The notes under the pieces were generated by a model. It made no database searches. It worked only from the letters and a program-made list of their open reading frames with translations, and was not told where the DNA came from. This document shows positions 1 through 7,793 of a stretch of DNA of 42,144 nucleotides, piece after piece; position 1 is the stretch's first letter, and the number at the start of each line of letters is the position of its first letter. Location of the stretch: NCBI GenBank assembly GCA_026397725.1, contig JAPLUI010000495.1, positions 1 to 42,144 of the forward strand, written 5' to 3'. The DNA is from Verrucomicrobiota bacterium. GTDB lineage: Bacteria > Verrucomicrobiota > Verrucomicrobiia > Verrucomicrobiales > Akkermansiaceae. The position numbers were made by a program, and so were the translations under genes.

Positions 1-49
1 CCCGCCGCTCGCCGCAGCCGGACCAGCGTCCGGTCCGTCAAGTATAGGA

Positions 50-133
50 ATGGACACGGCGGTGACAATTCTTGGTCTTACTTGATCATTGAATGTTGGA
101 AGTTGAATGTTGAATGTTGAAATCTTCGGCGTG
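50..133. repeat. 84-nt repeat, left copy (ends in heptameric GAATGTT tract)
   Basis: This stretch recurs in direct orientation at 42046-42129 with three mismatches by eye. It begins with a unique-looking ~40-nt part and ends in a 7-nt periodic tract (GAATGTT, GGAAGTT, GAATGTT, GAATGTT, from about 91). Partial copies of the heptamer tract occur at 41783-41804, and a related TGATTGT/TGATTTC tract at about 32012-32031. It is non-coding. Either it is a dispersed genomic repeat family or it marks the edges of a 42-kb segment. Confidence 0.85.
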
Positions 134-162
134 TCTCATGGGAACCCCGCAGCTCTCCCGGT

Positions 163-282
163 TTAGCCACAGCGGTGTGGCGGGCTGCGCCCTTCCCACC
201 GCACTCCAGACTTTGGCTCGCGCCCGGGCAGGTGAAGGTATGGAGTGCGGTGGGAAGCGCAGCGCCACACCGCTGTGGCTAA
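163..282. repeat. Long imperfect inverted repeat (REP/MITE-like hairpin)
   Basis: Arms at 163-208 and 241-282 are reverse complements over about 42 nt, apart from a 4-nt length difference near the middle. The outer parts (TTAGCCACAGCGGTGTGG and its complement) and the inner parts (GCACTCCA/TGGAGTGC) pair perfectly around a 32-nt loop. No protein is credible here. The structure fits a non-autonomous mobile palindrome or an extragenic palindromic repeat. The rest of 283-573 holds nothing I recognise. Confidence 0.7.
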
Positions 283-573
283 GTCCCGGCACCCCCCGGA
301 AGGTGCCAAGTCATGTTCCGGAATTCATCGCCAATTCCTTGTCAATTCAAGGTCCAGCTCAGGAAGTGTGGATATGCAAAGCACCCGGGATCCGGATGAT
401 CGTGGACCTGCTTGGCCCCGAGCATCACGTCTATCAGAATGCCAGGACCTGCGAGGGGTGATGCACCCGCCTGAATCAAATTCAACCCTGCGCCCAAATC
501 TGTGGTTGCTCTGAATAACCAATAGGTTCAAACTCCGGTTCTCCGGTTCAGATCATCGTCTCCCCCCACATCC

Positions 574-1848
574 ATGAACACCACCCGCAGAGAGTTTCTC
601 CAGAAGTCGGCCTTGGCCATGGCGATGCCCGCCATCATTCCCGCCCGCGCGCTCGGCCGTGACGGCGCGGTGGCGCCGAGCAACCGCATCGTGCTAGGTG
701 CCATTGGCATCGGCCCGCGCGGCCGCCTGGTGCTGGATGCCTTCCTCAAGCAGCCGGACGCGCAGTTCGTGACCGTCTGCGATGTGCAGGCGGCCAACCG
801 GCGCACCGCCAAGATGATGGTTGACCGGAAAAACGGCAACCAGGACTGCGGCACCACGGGGGACCTGCTGGAGGTGTTAGGCCGCGACGACATTGACGCG
901 GTGTTGATTGCCACGGGCGACCGCTGGCATGCCGTGGCCACGATGTTCGCGGCCAAGGCCGGCAAGGACGTCTATTCGGAAAAACCCTGCGCCATGACCA
1001 TCGCCGAGTGCGCCGAACTCGATGAGACCGTGCGGCGCTACGGCCGCGTGTTCCAGGCCGGCACCCAGCGCCGCAACGTCGCCAATTTCCGCCATGCGGT
1101 GGACTTGGCACGCAACGGCAACCTCGGCCGCATCCACACGGTTCACGCCTCGATCTATCATCTTGAGGAGCGCCACGACTGGTTGCCCGCCGAACCCGAG
1201 CCCGACCCGCAGGTGGTCGATTGGGACCGCTGGCTGGGGCCGGTGCCGTGGCGGCCGTACAATGGCCAGTACGTGCGCGGCGAATGGCGCTGCCACGCCG
1301 ACTTCGAGGCGCGGGGACGATTGTTGGACTGGGGCGCGCACACGGTGGACCTGTGCCAATGGGCTCTCGGCACGGACGGCAGCACCCCGGTCGAGTTTGA
1401 GCATGACCAGGGAACCATCCACGCGCGCTATGCCAACGGCGTGAAGTTGGTGTTGCGGCTCGGCGGATTCAACAACGAGGGACAATGGCATAACCTCGGC
1501 ACCTGCCCCGTGCGCTTCGAGGGCGACGCTGGCTGGGTCGAGGTGGGTGACGCTGCCAAGATCCTGGCCGCGCCCGCCTCGTTGCTCGAGGGTTATCAAT
1601 CCGATAACATGGCGGGAACCGATCCCACGGCGCATGTCCGCGATTTCCTCAACTGTGTGAAATCCCGCGGTACCACGGCCTCCAATTCCGTGGCCACCCG
1701 CAGCAGCCACATCGCGTGTCACGCGGCGGCGCTGTCATGGCTGCTGTCCCGCAAACTCTCGTTTGACCCGGCCACCGAGTCGTTTGTCGGTGATGAGGAG
1801 GCCAACCGGCTGCGGCGCCGCGCCCGCCGCGCGCCGTGGCATGCGTGA
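574..1848 (+). CDS. Gfo/Idh/MocA family oxidoreductase, Tat-exported
   Basis: This 424-aa protein is predicted to be an NAD(P)-dependent sugar oxidoreductase working in the periplasm. It opens with a twin-arginine leader (MNTTRREFLQKSALAMAMP; RR at 5-6), followed by an N-terminal Rossmann fold with the glycine motif GAIGIGPRGR near residue 43. The family EKP motif, with its conserved Lys at residue 137, comes next, and the C-terminal half has the alpha/beta substrate domain (WDRWLGP, DWGAHTVDLCQWAL). Length and architecture match the many Tat-exported Gfo/Idh/MocA proteins of Verrucomicrobiota and Planctomycetota. The ATG at 574 is chosen because it starts the Tat motif; no clear Shine-Dalgarno site precedes it. 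The downstream DUF1080 gene begins 22 nt after the stop. That pairing fits 3-keto-glycoside chemistry, in which one enzyme oxidises the sugar at C3 and the partner cleaves it. The substrate is unknown. Confidence 0.92.
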   Translation: MNTTRREFLQKSALAMAMPAIIPARALGRDGAVAPSNRIVLGAIGIGPRGRLVLDAFLKQPDAQFVTVCDVQAANRRTAKMMVDRKNGNQDCGTTGDLLEVLGRDDIDAVLIATGDRWHAVATMFAAKAGKDVYSEKPCAMTIAECAELDETVRRYGRVFQAGTQRRNVANFRHAVDLARNGNLGRIHTVHASIYHLEERHDWLPAEPEPDPQVVDWDRWLGPVPWRPYNGQYVRGEWRCHADFEARGRLLDWGAHTVDLCQWALGTDGSTPVEFEHDQGTIHARYANGVKLVLRLGGFNNEGQWHNLGTCPVRFEGDAGWVEVGDAAKILAAPASLLEGYQSDNMAGTDPTAHVRDFLNCVKSRGTTASNSVATRSSHIACHAAALSWLLSRKLSFDPATESFVGDEEANRLRRRARRAPWHA

Positions 1849-1870
1849 ACCCCAACCATTCCCCATTCCC

Positions 1871-3022
1871 ATGCCTACTCCTTTCCCGTCTTCCGCCGAT
1901 CTCATCGCCGTTTTGGACTCCGACGCCGACCTCCAGAAAAAGGCCTTCGCCTGCCAACAACTCGCGGTGGCCGGTGATCCTGAATCCGTCCCGGCGCTCG
2001 CAAAGCTGTTAGCCGATGACCAGCTCGCCGACTACGCGCGATCCGCGTTGGAATGGATCGCGGCACCGGCCGCAGGCGCCGCCTTGTGCCAAGCGCTGGT
2101 CAAGCTCGACGGCCGCCGCCTGGCCGGCGTGATCGATTCGTTAGGCGTGCGCCGCGAACTCACGGCGGTGCCCGAACTGTGCCGGTTGGCGGCCGGCGCG
2201 GAGGACGACGCGGCTGCGGAGGCGCTCGCCGCACTGGGAAAAATTGCCAACCCCGAGGCCTTGGCCGGGGTGCGTGCCGCGCTGCAAAGCCCGGTGGACG
2301 GCCGACGCTTGGCGGCTGGCCATGCGGCGCTGGCGGCGGCGGACGGCCTGCTGAAGCAGGGGGACGCCAAGGCCGCGACAGGCGTGTTAGACGCGGTGGC
2401 CACCGCCAAGTTGCCGACCCACGTGACGGCCGCGGCCGCAGCGCTGGCAAGCCAGGCGGCGCGGCGGCGGATCTTTGACGGCAAGTCCTTTGCCGCTTGG
2501 GAAGGTGACCTCAAGTGGTTCCGGATCGCCGAGGGAGCTGTGGTCGCGGGCAGCATGACCCAACCCATCCCGCAAAACGAGTTTTTGTGCAGCATCGGCC
2601 AATATGGCGACTTTGAACTGCGGCTCAAGGTGCGGTTGGTCAATGGCAAGGGCAACGGCGGCATCCAGTTCCGCAGCATGCGGGTTGCCAACAGCCGCGA
2701 AATGGCGGGCTATCAGGCGGACATGGCGGCGGAATACTGGGGCGGACTCTACGACGAGAGCCGCCGCAACACGTTTCTTGGCAAACCGGATCCGGCCGCA
2801 GTGGCCAAGGTGCTCAAGCCGGCCGACTGGAACGACTACGTGATCCGCTGCGAGGGACCGCGGGTCCGACTGTGGCTCAACGGCCTGCTGACCGTGGATT
2901 TCACCGAGACCGACCCGGCGGTGGCGCCAACCGGGCACCTTGGCCTGCAGATCCACAGCGGCACGCCGTCGGAGGCATGGTATAAGGACATCGAAGTCGA
3001 AGAACTGCAAGCACGCCACTGA
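1871..3022 (+). CDS. HEAT-like repeat plus DUF1080 (3-keto-disaccharide hydrolase fold) protein
   Basis: A 383-aa protein in two parts. Residues ~10-195 are Ala/Leu-rich helical repeats of HEAT/PBS-lyase type (VPALAKLLADD, AVPELCRLAAG). Residues ~200-383 form a DUF1080 beta-sandwich that starts at IFDGKSFAAWEG and includes GNGGIQFRSMRV, the Trp-rich AAEYWGGLYDESRR segment and a C-terminal GHLGLQIHSG. DUF1080 proteins bind or cleave carbohydrates, and some hydrolyse 3-keto-glycosides. The reading frame is open from 1763. An ATG at 1841 overlaps the upstream stop, but 1871 is preferred because it gives a compact start and a short intergenic gap. No signal peptide is evident from either start, which is unusual next to a Tat-exported partner, so either the real start or the localisation is uncertain. 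Co-transcription with the oxidoreductase is likely. Confidence 0.85.
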   Translation: MPTPFPSSADLIAVLDSDADLQKKAFACQQLAVAGDPESVPALAKLLADDQLADYARSALEWIAAPAAGAALCQALVKLDGRRLAGVIDSLGVRRELTAVPELCRLAAGAEDDAAAEALAALGKIANPEALAGVRAALQSPVDGRRLAAGHAALAAADGLLKQGDAKAATGVLDAVATAKLPTHVTAAAAALASQAARRRIFDGKSFAAWEGDLKWFRIAEGAVVAGSMTQPIPQNEFLCSIGQYGDFELRLKVRLVNGKGNGGIQFRSMRVANSREMAGYQADMAAEYWGGLYDESRRNTFLGKPDPAAVAKVLKPADWNDYVIRCEGPRVRLWLNGLLTVDFTETDPAVAPTGHLGLQIHSGTPSEAWYKDIEVEELQARH

Positions 3023-3071
3023 CTCGCCGGTGCGGGAAGCGGTCCTTGCTTGAAAACCAAAGGTAAGCCCG

Positions 3072-3245
3072 GTGAAACATATCATTCTGATAGGTCAGGC
3101 AATGCTTGGTGTTGTTGCCGCCGAAGAGAGCGGTACCGGAAAGAACATCACCATCACCGCCGATACTCCGTGGACTGCCGTGGCCGACGAACCCGAGGCC
3201 ATACCACGGGCTTTGGCGGACGTGCAACGCGATGGGTACATATGA
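3072..3245 (+). pseudogene. Decayed N-terminal fragment of an exported protein (possibly GH115-like)
   Basis: A 57-codon frame with a GTG start encodes a short signal-like segment (HIILIGQAMLGVVAAEESG) and then GKNITITADTPWTAVADEP and AIPRALADVQRD. It stops at the TGA that overlaps the ATG of the next gene. The second part resembles the beginning of large secreted glycosidases such as GH115 alpha-glucuronidases, where a similar 'RALADVQRD' helix opens the first domain; this match is from memory and tentative. At this length it cannot be a working enzyme. It is best read as the remnant of a gene truncated where the giant-protein gene now begins. Confidence 0.4.
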
Positions 3246-6200
3246 AAAACAACTTGCAATTCACCATCCGCTCGCGCGGACTCGTCACCTGTCTGGCAGT
3301 TCTGGCATCTTGCCAACCGCTGCTGGCCGGCGGGCAAGGACCTTCCTTTGACTTCAACTACCCGACCGACAATGTGTGGGCGGATTCCTCCGTCGCGGAC
3401 ATGTATTTTTTCGCGCCGACGAGTGTCAGCCCGGACCCGGCCATGCCACTTGTGTATTTCACGACCACGTGCCGGTCCACGCATGGCTGTGAAGCGGCGC
3501 TCATGTACGCCAATGGTGGCACGGGCGGGTTCGGGGTCTTTGACTGGAGTGTTTACTATGAGGGAGGCGGGGGATGGCAGACCGTGGTGAATTTGGCGCA
3601 GCCTGCGGCCGCGCCCTACCTGACCGATCGTCCGGATGAATTTGGCATCACGCGCCAAATGCTCCATGTGCGCAACGGAACCTATTACCTCGGCGTGACC
3701 GGCGGCGTGTACAATTTCCTGAACAAAGTCGATTTGTTCAATTTCGTGCGGGGCGACTGGGACGTGTTCTATTCCCGCAACTTCAGCACCACGGATGAGG
3801 CCGCAGCTCACAGTTGGAGGGGCTTTAGCGACGCGGGAGGTTGGTGTCCGATGGTGGAAACCTTCGAGACTGACACCGCTCATTACACCTATGTGCCGAA
3901 TGCCCTCGGTTGTGATCTGGCGCGGTTTTTCTACGACGGCAAGTCCACCTGGCAGACCCCGGACAACACGCACCCCGTCAACATGGCGCCAGTGGGGCAA
4001 ACCTCGGGAGCTAACTGGCAAACGCTCAATCATGCGCCCAACACCCACTTTGCCGTGTGTATCGGCGGCACCAATCAGGTTGGTGGCGCCTATCCCATGG
4101 GTTCCTTGTGTGTGACGACCAACACCAATGCGGCCGGGTTCACACTGAGCCCGTCTAACGGAATGATTTCCCCACACTGGGTGAGCACCCCCGATGGCCA
4201 GTGGTGGGACAAGACCGCCGTGGGACTTGCGCCCGGTTATTATCGCATCACCTTCAATCCGGTGGCGGGAGTGTCCACGCCCCCCGAACAAATCCTCCAG
4301 CTTACCGCTAACAACGTCTCCACGGTGCAGGGGGTTTATGGAACCAACGTCGCCAACACCCCGGTGGTGGTGTTGACCAACCCGCTGGATCAGCAGACGG
4401 TGTGGGGCACTTCAATTTCCGCCGAGGCCCTGGTTGCGGCGGGCACGCCACCCTATACGGTGAGGTTTTACACGAGTGCGGCGGGTGGGGCGTATGTCCC
4501 GGCCGGGGTGGCGAGCACTGAGCCATACACGGTGTCGTTAGGCGCGTTGCCGATTGGAACATACCGGATCTATGCGACAGTGACGGATAGCAGCACGCCA
4601 GTTTCCGCGACGGCCACCTCCGCGACCAGCACGTTCATGGTCTCCCCCACCATTACCTGGACGAACTCCGCCGCCACCGGCAACTGGTCTAACCCGTTGA
4701 GTTGGGATTCCGGCGCAGTGCCTGTCAGCGGTGCCACCGTGATCTTTGGCACGGGCGGCTCCACCAGCGTCGTGGACACCGTGAGCCGCCACGTCAGCTC
4801 GATCTTGTTTACCCGCGCGGCCGACTTCGCGCTCAGCGCCAGCGGCGGCGCCGGGCTGACCATCAACAACGGCATCACCGTCAGCAACAACTTCACCAAC
4901 ACCATCAGCGCCCCCGTCACACTTGGAGGAGCCAACACCTGGACCGTCAACGACACCGGCACCCTCCAGGCCAGCGGCACGGTCGGTGGCAATGCCCTAC
5001 TGACCAAGGCCGGCTCCGGCACGCTCAGTCTGACCGGGAACAACACCTTCACCGGTGGCGTGACCCTCAAGGCCGGCACCCTCTTGCTCGGCAGCGGCAA
5101 TGCCCTGGGCCCCGGCCCATTGACCATTGACCGCGGCTATATCAACGGCACCAGCGGTAGCCTTGCGATGCCGCATAACAATCCAGTCGTCCTGAACGGA
5201 ACGTTTACCTGGACTGGCGGCGGTGGTATTAACTGGGACATGGGTACCGGTGCGGTTACGCTCAACACCGACATATTGATTTACGTTGGCAATACTCTAA
5301 CCATTGGCGGCGTTATCAGCGGCCCCGGCGGGCGCAATGCCTTGGACATTGCCTTCAAGAACATGGTGGGTGCAACGTATGGGGTCCAGGTGCTGGCACC
5401 CATCCCCCTGCGTGGCAACCAGACCATCACCGGATCCGGGGCCGCCATCAATGGCGCGATCAGGGACAACGGTCATGGCTATGGCTTGACTGTGGCCGTA
5501 GCGGATGTTTGGGGCGGCTGGGGGGGCACGGTCGCCCTCAACGCGGCGAACACCTATAGCGGCGACACCACCGTCAACACCGGCACGCTGGCACTCGGCC
5601 ACAACCTTGCCCTGCAATACAGCGCGCTCAACACCGCCACGAACATCGCCCGCTTGTCCGTCTCCTCCCCGACCATCGGCGGCCTCAAAGGCAGCACGGC
5701 TTTGGCTTCCGTGTTCACTGCAGGCTACGGTTCTGTTAGTGCGCTGACCCTGAATCCGCAAAGCGGCACCTGCACCTACGCGGGTGCCATTGCCAATGGC
5801 GCCAGCGGCATGACGCTAACCAAGAGTGGCAATGGGACCCAGGTGCTCAGCGGCCCTATCACATATACCGGCGCGACCAACGTCAACGCGGGCACGCTGG
5901 TACTTGATGGTGCCAACACCGGCGGCGGTGGCATCACGGTGAAAGCGGGTGCTCGTCTTGGCGGCAACAGCAGCACCCTCTCCGCCGTCACCGTGCAGTC
6001 CGGCGGCAAGTTGCTCGCCAACGTCGCCGACTGGGACGCGGGCACTGGCAGCAATCTAACTGTTACCACCTTGAGTCTGCCCGCCACCTGGACACTCGAC
6101 GTGACTGCCACCGGTCTCACCGAAACCGACAAGACGTTCAGCTTCCTCACCACCACCGGTGGCATCAACGGATTCACCGCACAAACGGTCAATGGACCCG

Positions 6201-7654
6201 GCGCGGGCACCTGGCTGGTTCGCAAGAGTTCGTCCGATGCGAAGGTTCTGGAACTCGTGTACACTGCCAGTCACGGCAGCCCGACCACGCTGGAGTTGGC
6301 CTCCTCGTTGAACCCTGCGGACACCGGGGAAAGCGTGACCTTCACCGCCACGGTCAAGGCTGGCGGAGTCACCGCGACGGGAGCGACCGGCACCTGCGTG
6401 TTCAAGGTGGACGGCACGGTGATGGCGACCGTGCCCATGGCCGGCGGCACGGCCAGCTACAGTCGTAGTTTCACGTTTGGGCCGCACTCCATCGTGGCGA
6501 CCTACTCGGGTGATGCCGGCTATGCATTCAGCAGCGCCAGCCTCACCCAAATCTGCGGTAATCTGATTGTCCCGACTTACACGACCCGTGGTGACGGCAA
6601 GACCGTAGCGACGTTCACCAACGGCAGCGGTCTTTGGGTCATACCGGCAGGCGTTACCCATGTGGAAGTGCTGGTGGTCGGTGGCGGCGGCGGCGCATGG
6701 AACAACAATTTTCAAAGCGGCTCGGGTGCTGGCGGAATGTATTTTGGCGCGTCTTATGCGGTGACGCCCGGGCCCATTGGGATTACTGTCGGTGCCGGTG
6801 CGACAGATGGTACTGGAGCCTCTTCGCTCTTTGGTGTCCAGTTGATCTCGTATGGCGGTACCAAGGGCAATGGTTATACTAACGGCGGCGATCAAGGCGG
6901 TTATAGCGTTGATGGAGGCACCACGATTGTCCCCGGTAACCTCGGATACCATTACAGCCCGATGGATGGCAATTGGTGCAGTGGTGGCGGAGCCGGACAC
7001 GCTGGCTACAAGGGCGATGTCCAGCTTGGTGGCGCGGGTGCTGCGTGTAGTATCACTGGCTCGACCGTGTATTATGCCGGTGGTGGCGGCGCTCCCTCGA
7101 GCTACAGCTCGAGCGGAGGGACGGGTTACAATGTGGGTGGGGGCGGTTCCGGACCGGCTGCTTTTGGAGGTCGCGCCATTTCCGGCTTGGCCACTACCGG
7201 CGGCGGCGGTGGCGGTGGCTGGGGCGGCGGCGGTGGTGCCGGCGGCTCCGGTATCGTCATCGTGGCCTATCTTGCCCCAAGTCCCTACGACCTGTGGAAG
7301 GCCGGGCCTTTCGCCAAGGCCTTCTCCGACACCGATCCGGCCCACGACCCGGACCACGATGGCCGAACCAACCAACAGGAATTCGCTTTCGGCCTTGATC
7401 CCACCAGCGGTGCATCTAGCAGTCCGATCGCGGTGCCGCCCGACAAGACCACCCACAAGTTCCGTTACACCCGGTGGGCGGCCAGCGGTCTGACTTACAC
7501 GGTGGAGACCTCGACAACCCTGCAGTCATGGGCCGGGCCGGCCGACGCGACGCAGACGGTCGTGTCGGCCAGCGGCGGGGTAGAAACGGTGGAAGTCGAA
7601 CTCACCTCGCCGCCGTCCGGCGACAGGGTCTTCGTGCGGGTCAAGGCACAATGA
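3242..7654 (+). CDS. Giant exported protein with autotransporter-associated beta strands and a Gly-rich module
   Basis: A 1470-aa protein; the ATG at 3242 is chosen because it gives a signal peptide (MKNNLQFTIRSRGLVTCLAV, cleavage near LLAGG) nearly matching that of the next gene. Residues ~30-365 are an unrecognised Cys-containing beta-rich domain. About 370-467 is an Ig-like domain. About 470-1010 is autotransporter-associated beta-strand repeat, with typical units such as GSGTLSLTGNNTFTGGVTLK and GTLVLDGANTGGGGI. About 1011-1103 is a second Ig-like domain (Big_3_5 type). About 1110-1343 is the Gly-rich module shared with two other proteins here. About 1345-1470 is a C-terminal module with an Asp-rich HDPDHDGRTNQQEFAFGLDP motif and a final FVRVKAQ. 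No outer-membrane beta-barrel is present, so it is not a classical autotransporter. It probably acts at the cell surface or as matrix; no catalytic site is visible. Confidence 0.8.
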   Translation: MKNNLQFTIRSRGLVTCLAVLASCQPLLAGGQGPSFDFNYPTDNVWADSSVADMYFFAPTSVSPDPAMPLVYFTTTCRSTHGCEAALMYANGGTGGFGVFDWSVYYEGGGGWQTVVNLAQPAAAPYLTDRPDEFGITRQMLHVRNGTYYLGVTGGVYNFLNKVDLFNFVRGDWDVFYSRNFSTTDEAAAHSWRGFSDAGGWCPMVETFETDTAHYTYVPNALGCDLARFFYDGKSTWQTPDNTHPVNMAPVGQTSGANWQTLNHAPNTHFAVCIGGTNQVGGAYPMGSLCVTTNTNAAGFTLSPSNGMISPHWVSTPDGQWWDKTAVGLAPGYYRITFNPVAGVSTPPEQILQLTANNVSTVQGVYGTNVANTPVVVLTNPLDQQTVWGTSISAEALVAAGTPPYTVRFYTSAAGGAYVPAGVASTEPYTVSLGALPIGTYRIYATVTDSSTPVSATATSATSTFMVSPTITWTNSAATGNWSNPLSWDSGAVPVSGATVIFGTGGSTSVVDTVSRHVSSILFTRAADFALSASGGAGLTINNGITVSNNFTNTISAPVTLGGANTWTVNDTGTLQASGTVGGNALLTKAGSGTLSLTGNNTFTGGVTLKAGTLLLGSGNALGPGPLTIDRGYINGTSGSLAMPHNNPVVLNGTFTWTGGGGINWDMGTGAVTLNTDILIYVGNTLTIGGVISGPGGRNALDIAFKNMVGATYGVQVLAPIPLRGNQTITGSGAAINGAIRDNGHGYGLTVAVADVWGGWGGTVALNAANTYSGDTTVNTGTLALGHNLALQYSALNTATNIARLSVSSPTIGGLKGSTALASVFTAGYGSVSALTLNPQSGTCTYAGAIANGASGMTLTKSGNGTQVLSGPITYTGATNVNAGTLVLDGANTGGGGITVKAGARLGGNSSTLSAVTVQSGGKLLANVADWDAGTGSNLTVTTLSLPATWTLDVTATGLTETDKTFSFLTTTGGINGFTAQTVNGPGAGTWLVRKSSSDAKVLELVYTASHGSPTTLELASSLNPADTGESVTFTATVKAGGVTATGATGTCVFKVDGTVMATVPMAGGTASYSRSFTFGPHSIVATYSGDAGYAFSSASLTQICGNLIVPTYTTRGDGKTVATFTNGSGLWVIPAGVTHVEVLVVGGGGGAWNNNFQSGSGAGGMYFGASYAVTPGPIGITVGAGATDGTGASSLFGVQLISYGGTKGNGYTNGGDQGGYSVDGGTTIVPGNLGYHYSPMDGNWCSGGGAGHAGYKGDVQLGGAGAACSITGSTVYYAGGGGAPSSYSSSGGTGYNVGGGGSGPAAFGGRAISGLATTGGGGGGGWGGGGGAGGSGIVIVAYLAPSPYDLWKAGPFAKAFSDTDPAHDPDHDGRTNQQEFAFGLDPTSGASSSPIAVPPDKTTHKFRYTRWAASGLTYTVETSTTLQSWAGPADATQTVVSASGGVETVEVELTSPPSGDRVFVRVKAQ
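6570..7270 (+). repeat. Gly-rich module, copy 1
   Basis: This encodes a ~234-aa module that opens with TTRGDGKTVATFTNGSG and VTHVEVLVVGGGGG and ends with GGSGIVIVAYL. It contains two conserved Cys contexts (NWCSGGGAGH and GAACSITGS). The DNA from about 6714 to 7135 is nearly identical to 11096-11520 and 12257-12680, which implies recent duplication or gene conversion. Confidence 0.85.
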
Positions 7655-7793
7655 GGAGGCCGCGGGAATGGCAGAATGGCAAGGTTTGCTAGATAGACAA
7701 ATCGGATGCTTGCCAATCGCCATATCCCCATCCATGACGTGTGAGGAATCATGAGATACGGAATCAAGTCCAAGAACTTCCAAGAAACCAATT

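Noticed and set aside
88..121. Heptameric GAATGTT tract considered as a CRISPR or iteron array
   Set aside because: Only about four 7-nt units, no spacers, no cas or rep genes; it is a short tandem repeat within a larger dispersed repeat.
6570..7270. Gly-rich module considered as collagen-like triple helix
   Set aside because: There is no regular Gly-X-Y periodicity; Gly runs alternate with conserved aromatic and Cys segments.
3242..7654. Classical type V autotransporter
   Set aside because: Passenger-type beta strands are present, but no C-terminal outer-membrane barrel exists in this or the other giant proteins.
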